NCBI GenBank assembly: GCA_013360185.1
Contig: JABWCO010000013.1
Location: 1 to 41,694 of the forward strand
Length of the DNA: 41,694 nt
DNA from: Bdellovibrio sp.
Lineage (GTDB): Bacteria; Bdellovibrionota; Bdellovibrionia; Bdellovibrionales; Bdellovibrionaceae
Reading direction: 5' to 3'
Below, piece after piece: positions 7,816 through 14,212 of the stretch. Position numbers and translations under genes: made by a program. The notes under the pieces are model-generated. The model searched no databases, was not told the origin of the DNA, and saw only the letters and a list, made by a program, of their open reading frames with translations. Every line of letters starts with the position of its first letter. Within the stretch, counting starts at the first letter, position 1.

Positions 7816-8760
7816 TTAGTCAAAGAGGCTACTTACAGAGTCATTACCGTGGATACGTTTAATAGCTTCAGCGAGCACATCGGCAACGGAAACTACTTCG
7901 ATCTTTCCACAGTTTTTCGCCGCTTCACTGAGCGGAATCGAATCGGTCACCCATACTTTTTCAATGGCGCTTTCCTTCAATCGATTGATTGCGGGTCCTG
8001 AAAACACAGGGTGGGTTGCAACGGCGAACACCCTTTTTGCCCCATTCTTTAAGAGGCTGTCAACTGCTTGTGTAAGAGTTCCAGCCGTATCAATCATATC
8101 GTCAACAATAACAGCAGTTTTGCCAGCAACGTCGCCAATTAAATGCAGGGCTTTAGCTTCATTGGGACCTGAACGGCGCTTATCAATGATCGCCATCGAG
8201 GATTCAATGCGTTTAGCGAAGGCGCGGGTTCTTTCGACCCCACCAGCGTCTGGACTCACCGCAACAAAATCAGAGCCTTTGCCATAAGCTTCGCGCCAAG
8301 CCCGAGCCAATGTCGGAATGGCAAATAAGTGATCCACCGGGACATTAAAGAACCCTTGGATTTGGGCGGCATGCAGATCGACAGAAACAACTCTTGTCGC
8401 CCCCGCCGTGGTCAATAAATCAGCCATCAGTTTAGCCGAGATCGGGGCGCGAGGAGCCACTTTGCGATCTTGGCGAGCGTACCCATAATAGGGGATGACA
8501 GCCGTGATAGAGGCCGCTGAGGCTCTGCGAAGAGCATCGAGCATCACAAACAGCTCCATGTAATTCTGATTGACCGGTGGGCACGTGCTTTGGATCACAA
8601 AGACATGCTGTCCACGGACGCTTTCATGAATTTCAACTTGGATTTCCCCGTCAGCAAAGCTGCTCACTTCACAGTAACCAAGCTCTACACCTGCGGCTTC
8701 GGCTACTTTCTTTGCCAGGTTTGGATTGGCATTAGCAGTAAAAATCTTAAGGCCCTTCAT
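7816..8760 (-). CDS. prs: Ribose-phosphate pyrophosphokinase (PRPP synthetase)
   Basis: 314 aa, the usual class I length. It makes PRPP from ribose 5-phosphate and ATP for nucleotide, His and Trp synthesis. Seen: SFADGEIQVEI, the flexible loop PYYGYARQDRKVAPRAPIS, the His-containing VSVDLHAAQIQGFF, VSPDAGGVERTRAFA, and the PRPP loop VIVDDMIDTAGTLTQAV. The frame stays open upstream to 8868, but the conserved start MKGLKIFTANAN at 8760 has AGGAG before it. The upstream part of the open frame coincides with a strongly folded leader (8788-8889), so it is taken as untranslated. Confidence 0.97.
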   Translation of the reverse strand: MKGLKIFTANANPNLAKKVAEAAGVELGYCEVSSFADGEIQVEIHESVRGQHVFVIQSTCPPVNQNYMELFVMLDALRRASAASITAVIPYYGYARQDRKVAPRAPISAKLMADLLTTAGATRVVSVDLHAAQIQGFFNVPVDHLFAIPTLARAWREAYGKGSDFVAVSPDAGGVERTRAFAKRIESSMAIIDKRRSGPNEAKALHLIGDVAGKTAVIVDDMIDTAGTLTQAVDSLLKNGAKRVFAVATHPVFSGPAINRLKESAIEKVWVTDSIPLSEAAKNCGKIEVVSVADVLAEAIKRIHGNDSVSSLFD

Positions 8761-8787
8761 CTCGTAGTCTCCTGAGTTAAAAGTCCG

Positions 8788-8889
8788 AAACGACTCACTC
8801 ATTGCCAACTGCTTCGTTGGTCGGCGTCGACGTACTTGAAAGTACGCCTTCCTTCTCCCGCCTCGCATTTGACAATGATTGAGCCGTTT
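8788..8889 (-). promoter_or_regulatory. Structured leader of prs with a 21-bp outer stem
   Basis: Arms 8788-8808 and 8869-8889 pair over 21 positions as minus-strand RNA, with two G-U pairs and one A-G mismatch. They enclose a perfect 7-bp hairpin, CGTACTT-GA-AAGTACG, at 8831-8846. A competing hairpin CCAAC/GTTGG (8805-8809 with 8816-8820) would break the outer stem. It ends 27 bp before the prs start. G-U pairs keeping the stem suggest an RNA role. No T tract is present, so control by termination is not indicated. The roughly 80 bp upstream of it to rdgB shows nothing further. Confidence 0.6.
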
Positions 8890-8967
8890 TTGTTGTCAGG
8901 ACGGTAGCAAGCGGGGAGGGGAATGTCCACTTTTTCGGATTATTTTTATGGGGCCTTGGGCCGTTGG

Positions 8968-9561
8968 TTAAACGGCTTGGAGTTTGGCTAGGAAGGCTTT
9001 GAGGGCTTGGGCGCGGTGGGAGTGTTGGGTTTTGAAACCGTCGCCTATTTCTGCGAGGGTTTTGGTTTGGCCCTCGGGGATAAATACGGGGTCGTAGCCG
9101 AAGCCGTGCAGGCCGGCAGGCTTGGTGGCTAGGGTGCCCTTCATTTCGCCGTTAAAGACCCATTCTTCGCCGGTGGGGGAATAAACCACCGTGGTGCAGA
9201 CGAATTTTGCGTTGCGGTTAGGCATGGGCTTGATGGCGGTCATTTTTAAAAGTTTTGAAACATTTTCGCTGTCAGAAGCTTTGGGGCCGGCATAGCGGGC
9301 CGAGTGAATGCCCGGAAGGCCGTTAAGTCCCTCTACAACCAAGCCTGCGTCTTCGCCTAACACCCACACGTTGTTTTTTACAGCGCGCAGGGATTTGGCT
9401 TTAATGCGAGCGTTGTCTTCAAAGGTTTTGCCATCTTCTGGACGGGGAGTGAAAGAGGGGATGTCGCCTTGGGAAAAAACTTTCAGATCGGCCACTTCAC
9501 GCAAAAGAAGTTTGTACTCTGAGAGTTTGCCTTTGTTACCTGTCGCAATCCACAATTCCAT
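8968..9561 (-). CDS. rdgB: Non-canonical purine NTP pyrophosphatase, RdgB/HAM1 family
   Basis: 197 aa, typical. It hydrolyses dITP, ITP and XTP to monophosphates and keeps deaminated purines out of nucleic acids. Seen: WIATGNKGKLSEY at the N-terminus, FEDNARIKAKSL, the catalytic Asp in LGEDAGLVVEGLNG, LPGIHSARYAG, HGFGYDPVFIPEG, KTLAEIGDG and the C-terminal QHSHRAQAL. It starts 11 bp after the rph stop, so rph-rdgB form an operon, a pairing common in bacteria. Confidence 0.96.
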   Translation of the reverse strand: MELWIATGNKGKLSEYKLLLREVADLKVFSQGDIPSFTPRPEDGKTFEDNARIKAKSLRAVKNNVWVLGEDAGLVVEGLNGLPGIHSARYAGPKASDSENVSKLLKMTAIKPMPNRNAKFVCTTVVYSPTGEEWVFNGEMKGTLATKPAGLHGFGYDPVFIPEGQTKTLAEIGDGFKTQHSHRAQALKAFLAKLQAV

Positions 9562-9572
9562 TTTTAAATCCC

Positions 9573-10304
9573 TTACGCGTTTGCCAGTTTATAAATTTCG
9601 CCCACGATCGCGGCTTGTGCGACAAACAATTCACGACAGCCTTTTTCTGCAACATCCATCATGCCGTTCAGTTGTGCGCGCGTGAAGGGAACGTGTTCCG
9701 CCGTGCCCTGGACTTCAACGAATTGACCTTTATCGGTCATCACGAAGTTCATGTCGGTGCCAATCGCAGAATCTTCTTCGTAATTTAGATCCAACAAAAA
9801 GTTTTCTTTGTGCAAACCCACGCTGATCGCAGAAACGTAATTGATGATCGGGAAAGCTTTAATTTCGCTGACGTCACATAATTTTTTTGCCGCTAAAGCC
9901 AAGGCAACAAAGCCCCCAGTGACCGCCGCCGTGCGAGTTCCGCCATCGGCATTCAGAACGTCACAGTCGATGATGATTTGTTTTTCATTCAGTAAACGCA
10001 AATCCACTGCCGCTCTTAAAGAGCGTCCAATCAGGCGCGAAATTTCTTGAGTACGCCCACCGGTCATGGATTTTTCACGCTTAATACGAGTGTGGGTTGA
10101 GCGTGGCAGCATGCCATATTCAGCTGTCACCCAGCCCGCCCCCGTGCCAACCAACCATTGGGGGGCTTTGGGTTCGTAAGTAGCTGTGCACAGAACTTTG
10201 GTTTTACCAAATTCGACGATGCATGAACCTTCAGCATACTCAGACACATGAGGCGTAATTTTAATATTTCTTAATTGATCAAACTGACGCCCATCACTGC
10301 GCAT
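9573..10304 (-). CDS. rph: Ribonuclease PH
   Basis: 243 aa, full length. A phosphorolytic 3'-exoribonuclease for tRNA 3' maturation and rRNA decay. Seen: RSDGRQFDQLRNI at the N-terminus, EFGKTKVLCTATYE, the basic loop REKSMTGGRTQEISRLIGRS, CDVLNADGGTRTAAVTGGF and LDLNYEEDSAIGTDMNFVM with the acidic metal-site residues. Full length contrasts with the frameshifted rph of E. coli K-12. ATG 10304 has GGGAG 6 nt upstream. First gene of rph-rdgB. Confidence 0.96.
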   Translation of the reverse strand: MRSDGRQFDQLRNIKITPHVSEYAEGSCIVEFGKTKVLCTATYEPKAPQWLVGTGAGWVTAEYGMLPRSTHTRIKREKSMTGGRTQEISRLIGRSLRAAVDLRLLNEKQIIIDCDVLNADGGTRTAAVTGGFVALALAAKKLCDVSEIKAFPIINYVSAISVGLHKENFLLDLNYEEDSAIGTDMNFVMTDKGQFVEVQGTAEHVPFTRAQLNGMMDVAEKGCRELFVAQAAIVGEIYKLANA

Positions 10305-10359
10305 TTTTTACTCCCATAGATTGAGCCTGCGTTTACACTTTCGCAGAAAAATTTAATAC

Positions 10360-10441
10360 TTTAGAGTTGGCTGCTCAAACAGTCCTCACAGACGCCCTCC
10401 CTTGAGGAGAAGCTGTCGTGGAACTCGCTGCGATCTCTAAA
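10360..10441. other. Nested inverted repeats in the rph upstream region
   Basis: Perfect outer arms TTTAGAG (10360-10366) and CTCTAAA (10435-10441) enclose smaller nested arms (ACAG/CTGT and CTCC-cttga-GGAG near 10388-10415). It may be a leader structure of rph or a small RNA. It lacks the signature loops of SRP RNA, and I could not fit it to 6S RNA. Otherwise the 185-bp gap to the amidase gene shows nothing clear. Confidence 0.3.
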
Positions 10442-10489
10442 ATTTTGAATTTTTCAGCAAAAGCTCGAAGAGGCTCTTTTGTAATGGGA

Positions 10490-11275
10490 TCAATCTAAGG
10501 TTTGTGCGGTGGGCTTGTCCATCTTTTCTTTGTAAGAGAGCAAAGCGGTATAGATTTTTTTAGCTAAGTCGTTTTGGTATTCCGTGGTCAGTAAGCGCTT
10601 GGCTTCTTTGGGGTTGGTCAGGAAGCCGATTTCGATCAAGACCGAGGGCATTGAAGTTTTTGAAATCACATAAAACGGTGCTTGTTTGATCGTTGCTTGA
10701 GAGGCTTTATCGTCTTGACCCCAAATATGCGTTAAAGTTTGTGACAAGTTCAGACTGCTGACCAAGCGGTTTTGCCGATGCAGGTCTTCGACGATGGCTG
10801 AGACGTCGCCTTTTTTGGAAAGTTCATCGCCGCCAGAGATGTCGTGCAGGTCCTTGCTGTTCATTAACATCTGATTTTCTTGGCTGGCTAAAAATAAACT
10901 TTCTTCGTCCGGGGGTAAATTATTTTGGAAGAAGAATTCCACACCTTTGGCTCTTTGGTCGGAAGCGGCATTGGCGTGCAAACTGACAAAGACGTCGGCT
11001 TTGGCATCTTCAGCGATCTTCACTCGCGCGGGCAGGCTGATGTTTTTATCTTGAACCCGGGTGACCGTTACTTTGAAGGACTCATCCTTGTCGAGCAAAA
11101 CTTTAAGACGTTGAGACACTTTTAAAACCAAGTCCGCCTCTTTGGCCTGGCCGTGGACGGCGCCGGTGTCGATGCCGCCGTGGCCGGGGTCTAAAGCGAT
11201 TCGCAATGCGAAGGCGGGGGTTGCGCATAGAAAACAAAAGACGCCAGTTGCGAAAGTGATTTTTTGTAGATTCAT
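10490..11275 (-). CDS. Secreted N-acetylmuramoyl-L-alanine amidase, AmiC type (Amidase_3)
   Basis: 261 aa with signal peptide (cut near TPAFA, residue 23), so periplasmic. It cleaves the amide between MurNAc and the stem peptide. The Zn-dependent Amidase_3 fold is complete: His32 in LDPGHGGIDTG, Glu46 in AKEADL, His100 in VSLHANAA and catalytic Glu215 in VLIEIGFLTN. It is a stand-alone catalytic domain without an AMIN targeting domain. In a predator such enzymes may act in division or in remodelling the prey wall; nothing in the gene decides between these. Confidence 0.93.
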   Translation of the reverse strand: MNLQKITFATGVFCFLCATPAFALRIALDPGHGGIDTGAVHGQAKEADLVLKVSQRLKVLLDKDESFKVTVTRVQDKNISLPARVKIAEDAKADVFVSLHANAASDQRAKGVEFFFQNNLPPDEESLFLASQENQMLMNSKDLHDISGGDELSKKGDVSAIVEDLHRQNRLVSSLNLSQTLTHIWGQDDKASQATIKQAPFYVISKTSMPSVLIEIGFLTNPKEAKRLLTTEYQNDLAKKIYTALLSYKEKMDKPTAQTLD

Positions 11276-11334
11276 TTGTTCAGGCTAGAAAAATCAGTCA
11301 GAGGTGTCGAGTCCAGCAGGGGCTAGTTATTGTG

Positions 11335-11390
11335 AGTGCGCACTGGTACGGGATTGAGACGCCTGGGTTAGTTCTTAGCCTAGGTCCCGT
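11335..11390. promoter_or_regulatory. Palindrome and hairpin upstream of the amidase gene
   Basis: A perfect 10-bp palindrome AGTGCGCACT (11335-11344) is followed by an extended hairpin. Its outer arms are ACGGGA (11348-11353) and TCCCGT (11385-11390). Its inner arms CCTGGGTTA (11362-11370) and TAGCCTAGG (11376-11384) pair fully if G-U is allowed. It starts 60 bp before the amidase start codon. Could be an operator plus leader hairpin; no family recognised. Confidence 0.4.
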
Positions 11391-11583
11391 TTTGGTTCGC
11401 GGGGCTAAAATATTTTTCGTCTGATTTGCCAGGGATCCTCGACCCATCAATGTCAGAAGTTCTGCGCTTTATTTGAAAATCGGCGCCCTCAATTGTCAGA
11501 AACCGTCAAAAACCTCGACACAGGTCTTGGCCTATCGGCTGAGTTAATCGCTTTTGACGAAAAAGTGCACATGGCATCACCGT

Positions 11584-11655
11584 TGCTATACTAATTATTA
11601 ACCCCCCATGGCGGCCAGGAGTTCCCCCCCCCCAATCCTGGTCGCTTTTTTTTTT
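11584..11655 (+). ncRNA. Candidate short RNA: extended -10 promoter plus terminator with a C10 loop
   Basis: TGCTATACT (11584-11592) is a good extended -10 element, placing a start near 11599. Only about 12 nt later begins a strong intrinsic terminator: GCGGCCAGGA (11611-11620) pairs with TCCTGGTCGC (11636-11645), followed by T10 (11646-11655). The 15-nt loop contains ten consecutive C (11624-11633), and C6 precedes the stem. The product would be about 55 nt. Either a small RNA with an unpaired C-rich loop, or an attenuator for the gene at 11710. No -35 box was found. The preceding 11391-11583 shows no gene. Confidence 0.5.
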
Positions 11656-11709
11656 CTAAAAATGCCGATATTCTAAACTCCATAGTTTGTTCATCGTAAG
11701 GAGACACTC

Positions 11710-12918
11710 ATGAAGTTGAAACCACTTGGCATTCTTCTATTGGCAGCATTCATTACTCAAGGAGTGCCACAGTTCGCTTTAGCGCAAACAGAGGGCGCAC
11801 AAATCGATGCGGAAGAAGCTTCCGCCGACGCCGAAGCCGCAAAGGCTGAAGCCAGCGAAGCAAAGCGTCGCGCTGAAGACGAGCGCAAACGTCGCGATAA
11901 ATTGCGTTCTGAAGCGCAATCCGCAATTGCAAAAGCGCGGGCTTTAGAAAATGACTCAAAAAAAGAACAAGCGGAATCCGAGCGTGAAGCGGCCAAGTTA
12001 AAACTTGAATCTGCAGAGCACGAACGCGATCAAAAAAATGCAGAGAAGGATCAAGCCACTTCGCAAGCGCGCATCAAGGCCGCTCAAGAAAAAGTGGCTA
12101 AGGCCAAACAGTTGCGTGAAGAATCCCTGGCTAAACGCAAACAGGCTGAAGAAAAAGCCAAAGAATTTCAAGCGCAAGCAAAAGATGAAGAAAAGGCCGC
12201 AGTCAGTGCTTCAGAGGCCGGCGCTTTAGCTGCGAAGGAAGCGGAAGAAGCCAAAGCGGATACGGCCCGTGCCGAACAGGCTTTATCCAAGGCGCGTTTG
12301 TTAACACAAAAAGCCGTGGCTGAAACCAAAGCCCGTGAAGCCAAAGCCAAGCAAGAAATTGCTCGAGCAGATGCGGACAAAGCAAGAGCCGAAGCTGAAA
12401 TGGCGCGCTTAAAAGCCCAAGACGAACAATCCAAAGCGATGATCGAAAAAGTCGAGGCGGAACTAAAAACTTCCTTGGCGGGCGCGAAAGAAGCGACTCA
12501 GCAAGTGGAAGTAGAACGTAAAAAAGTCGCTGAAACTAAAAATCAAGAAGAGAAGCTAAAACAAACGGCAGCCAAAGCTCGTCAAGAGCTGGAAAGCAAT
12601 CGTGCGAAGCTTATGAAAGAACAAGCGACTGCGAACCTCGAGATCGCTCGTGCTAAAAAAGTCATCGCAGAAAGCGAAACCGAGATCGCTCGATCTGAAT
12701 CTGAATTAGGCCGTCTGCGTTCTGAAGCTGAAAAGGCAAAAGCCGAACGCGAACGAGTAGAACAGTTAGCCGAAAGTGCCGCGAATAAAGCTGAAGAGAC
12801 GAAAATCAAAATGGAAACTGTGAAAGCGGAAGCCGAAGCAGAAAAAATGAAATTGGAAGCTTCAAAAATTCGCGCTGAATCTGGTTTGACAGAAAAAACC
12901 AAGAAGAAAAAGAAATAG
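11710..12918 (+). CDS. Secreted long coiled-coil (charged helix) protein
   Basis: 402 aa with signal peptide (cut near FALAQ, residue 26). Almost all the rest, residues about 33-402, is one run of Ala, Glu, Lys, Arg and Gln with very few Pro or Gly, of the type AEASEAKRRAEDERKRRDKL. This predicts a very long coiled coil or single alpha helix in the periplasm. It ends in a lysine run (EKTKKKKK). It resembles the middle of TolA in composition but lacks both the TolA membrane anchor and C-terminal domain, so TolA is not claimed. It has a good AAGGAG site and a terminator-like element 55 bp upstream. Function unknown. Confidence 0.8.
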   Translation: MKLKPLGILLLAAFITQGVPQFALAQTEGAQIDAEEASADAEAAKAEASEAKRRAEDERKRRDKLRSEAQSAIAKARALENDSKKEQAESEREAAKLKLESAEHERDQKNAEKDQATSQARIKAAQEKVAKAKQLREESLAKRKQAEEKAKEFQAQAKDEEKAAVSASEAGALAAKEAEEAKADTARAEQALSKARLLTQKAVAETKAREAKAKQEIARADADKARAEAEMARLKAQDEQSKAMIEKVEAELKTSLAGAKEATQQVEVERKKVAETKNQEEKLKQTAAKARQELESNRAKLMKEQATANLEIARAKKVIAESETEIARSESELGRLRSEAEKAKAERERVEQLAESAANKAEETKIKMETVKAEAEAEKMKLEASKIRAESGLTEKTKKKKK

Positions 12919-12935
12919 TTTTTTGGTCTTTCCGG

Positions 12936-13015
12936 TTTAGGCCTAAATGACAAATGTCTTGTGCCAAACCGCAGTCGTTTGTATTTCTGGCAGGTCACGC
13001 TTAAAAATGTGACCT
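12936..13015. other. Palindrome and hairpin after the coiled-coil gene
   Basis: TTTAGGCCTAAA (12936-12947) is a perfect 12-bp palindrome just after the stop. AGGTCAC (12992-12998) and GTGACCT (13009-13015) form a 7-bp stem with a 10-nt loop. Neither has a T tract. The second lies just ahead of the hairpin covering the start region of the next gene. Confidence 0.35.
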
Positions 13016-13026
13016 AAAAAGCAGAT

Positions 13027-13076
13027 CCCCTCTAAGGTTAAATCCACAGCACAATACTTGCTGTTTTAGAGGGGAG
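13027..13076 (+). promoter_or_regulatory. Hairpin that encloses the ribosome binding site of the PNPOx-like gene
   Basis: CCCCTCTAA (13027-13035) pairs perfectly with TTAGAGGGG (13066-13074). Inside, CAGCA (13047-13051) pairs with TGCTG (13059-13063). The right arm is the Shine-Dalgarno GAGGGGAG (13069-13076) for ATG 13083, so the closed form would hide it. Candidate translational switch; no known riboswitch class recognised. Confidence 0.55.
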
Positions 13077-13082
13077 CTTATA

Positions 13083-13529
13083 ATGCACGAACAACGTGAA
13101 ACCACGCAGGCCCTGTCGGCGAAAGAATCTCTGGAACTCTTTGAAAAAAAACACTTTGCTCATCTTGCTTGCCACCACAAAAACGATCTTTATCTGATCC
13201 CGATCACCTATGCCTTCGCAGATGGCACTATCTACAGCCATACAGGTCCTGGCAAAAAAATTGAGATCATGCGGAAAAATCCCCACGTTTGTATTCAAGT
13301 CGAAGATATCGAAAACTACTTCGAATGGAAAAGCGCGATTGCCTGGGGAGACTTTGAAGAATTGCATGGTGATGAGGCCGCACAGGCGGCGCGCCTAATG
13401 CTCCGACAGTTCGCGGAAAAAGAGAGACCCCAGCGGCGGTCAGACTTGGTGGAGGACTTCCCCGAAGAATTAGAGTCTGCAATTTTATTCAAAGTTAAAA
13501 TCAAAGAGTGTACGGGTCGATTCCAATAG
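13083..13529 (+). CDS. Pyridoxamine 5'-phosphate oxidase-fold flavin-binding protein (NimA-like)
   Basis: 148 aa, typical for the split-barrel FMN-binding proteins annotated as pyridoxamine 5'-phosphate oxidase family. The pattern LACHHKNDLYLIPITYAFADGT then IYSHTGPGKKIEIMRKNPHV and WKSAIAWGDFEELHG fits the NimA/Rv-type subgroup, where the His/Gly-rich segment binds flavin and the following K..MR..NP strand lines the barrel. It probably uses FMN, F420 or haem; substrate unknown. It is a single gene with its ribosome site buried in the hairpin at 13027-13076. Confidence 0.82.
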   Translation: MHEQRETTQALSAKESLELFEKKHFAHLACHHKNDLYLIPITYAFADGTIYSHTGPGKKIEIMRKNPHVCIQVEDIENYFEWKSAIAWGDFEELHGDEAAQAARLMLRQFAEKERPQRRSDLVEDFPEELESAILFKVKIKECTGRFQ

Positions 13530-13921
13530 CTCTCTTGTCAGAGAGGCCGGCGCCGAGCCGCTTTAGTCTCCTCTTGTTATGAATTCCTGTACTGGGCACG
13601 TCGTAGAAATGTCTCATGGTGAGACTCAAAGGACCCCGTCCGGGATATCAGAGATTAAATCAGTTTTACGTAATTGTGAATTTTCACTAAAAATATTGCT
13701 CCCTCGAGATGTGACGTGGAAACAGCGTCTGAGTTTGCTGCGTTCCTAGGAAAGCTAAGGAAATTCATCACATTAGCGCATATTGTGGATAAAAGCTTTG
13801 TTTAAAAGTGAGAAATCCTGGGCACTCCCAACTTCCAATCTCTAAATGACGCTTAAACAGAAGGACTCTTAGACCGATGAAGAATAGAGCTTTTTTTTTA
13901 TTCTGAACGTGAGGTTGAAAA
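13530..13921. other. Intergenic region before the fibre cassette
   Basis: About 390 bp without a convincing gene. A perfect 6-bp hairpin GTCTCA-TGG-TGAGAC lies at 13611-13625, and an AGAATA/TATTCT pair around a T run near 13881-13905 precedes the lipoprotein gene. The cassette promoter is presumably here but I could not place it. Confidence 0.4.
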
Positions 13922-14212
13922 GTGTTAGGTAAAATAATTGCCCAGAGTCTCGACTTTAGATTGCTAAAGCAAAGCTGTGTTGCGTTGGGAACTATTTTCG
14001 CTTTGGGAGCCTGCTCTCTCGACGCGAACATTCAAGCCTTGACTGAAACCATCGATATCGAAAATTTGAATCGAAAAGAACCTGACTTTATTCACGGTGA
14101 AGTTGTGACCTCGGGGCAATTTGAAATCACCGGAGTGTTCGGGGAGATCTCTGAAAAAACCAAGGCCATAAATAATAATGACTGGGAATTCGAAGGGGTC
14201 TTTTATGAATAA
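13922..14212 (+). CDS. Small lipoprotein leading the fibre cassette
   Basis: 96 aa, starting with GTG behind GAGG at 13911-13914. After a short N-terminal region and one hydrophobic helix it has a lipobox FALGAC with Cys31, so it should be lipid-anchored, likely in the outer membrane (residue after Cys is Ser). The mature part of about 65 aa (SLDANIQALTETIDIENLN and GQFEITGVFGEIS) matches no family I know. Its last 8 bp overlap the start of the 706-aa fibre gene, so the two are translationally coupled. An anchor or assembly partner for the fibre is a reasonable inference. Confidence 0.7.
   Translation: MLGKIIAQSLDFRLLKQSCVALGTIFALGACSLDANIQALTETIDIENLNRKEPDFIHGEVVTSGQFEITGVFGEISEKTKAINNNDWEFEGVFYE

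Noticed and set aside
8761-8868. Upstream extension of prs
   Set aside because: The added residues are Arg-rich and not found in PRPP synthetases, while ATG 8760 has AGGAG and the conserved N-terminus.
10360-10441. 6S RNA or SRP RNA
   Set aside because: Nested repeats exist, but the SRP GGAAGGAAGCAGCC-type loop is absent and the length and layout do not fit 6S RNA.
11710-12918. TolA
   Set aside because: Only the Ala/Lys/Glu composition matches; the N-terminal anchor and C-terminal domain are missing and no tolQRB genes are near.
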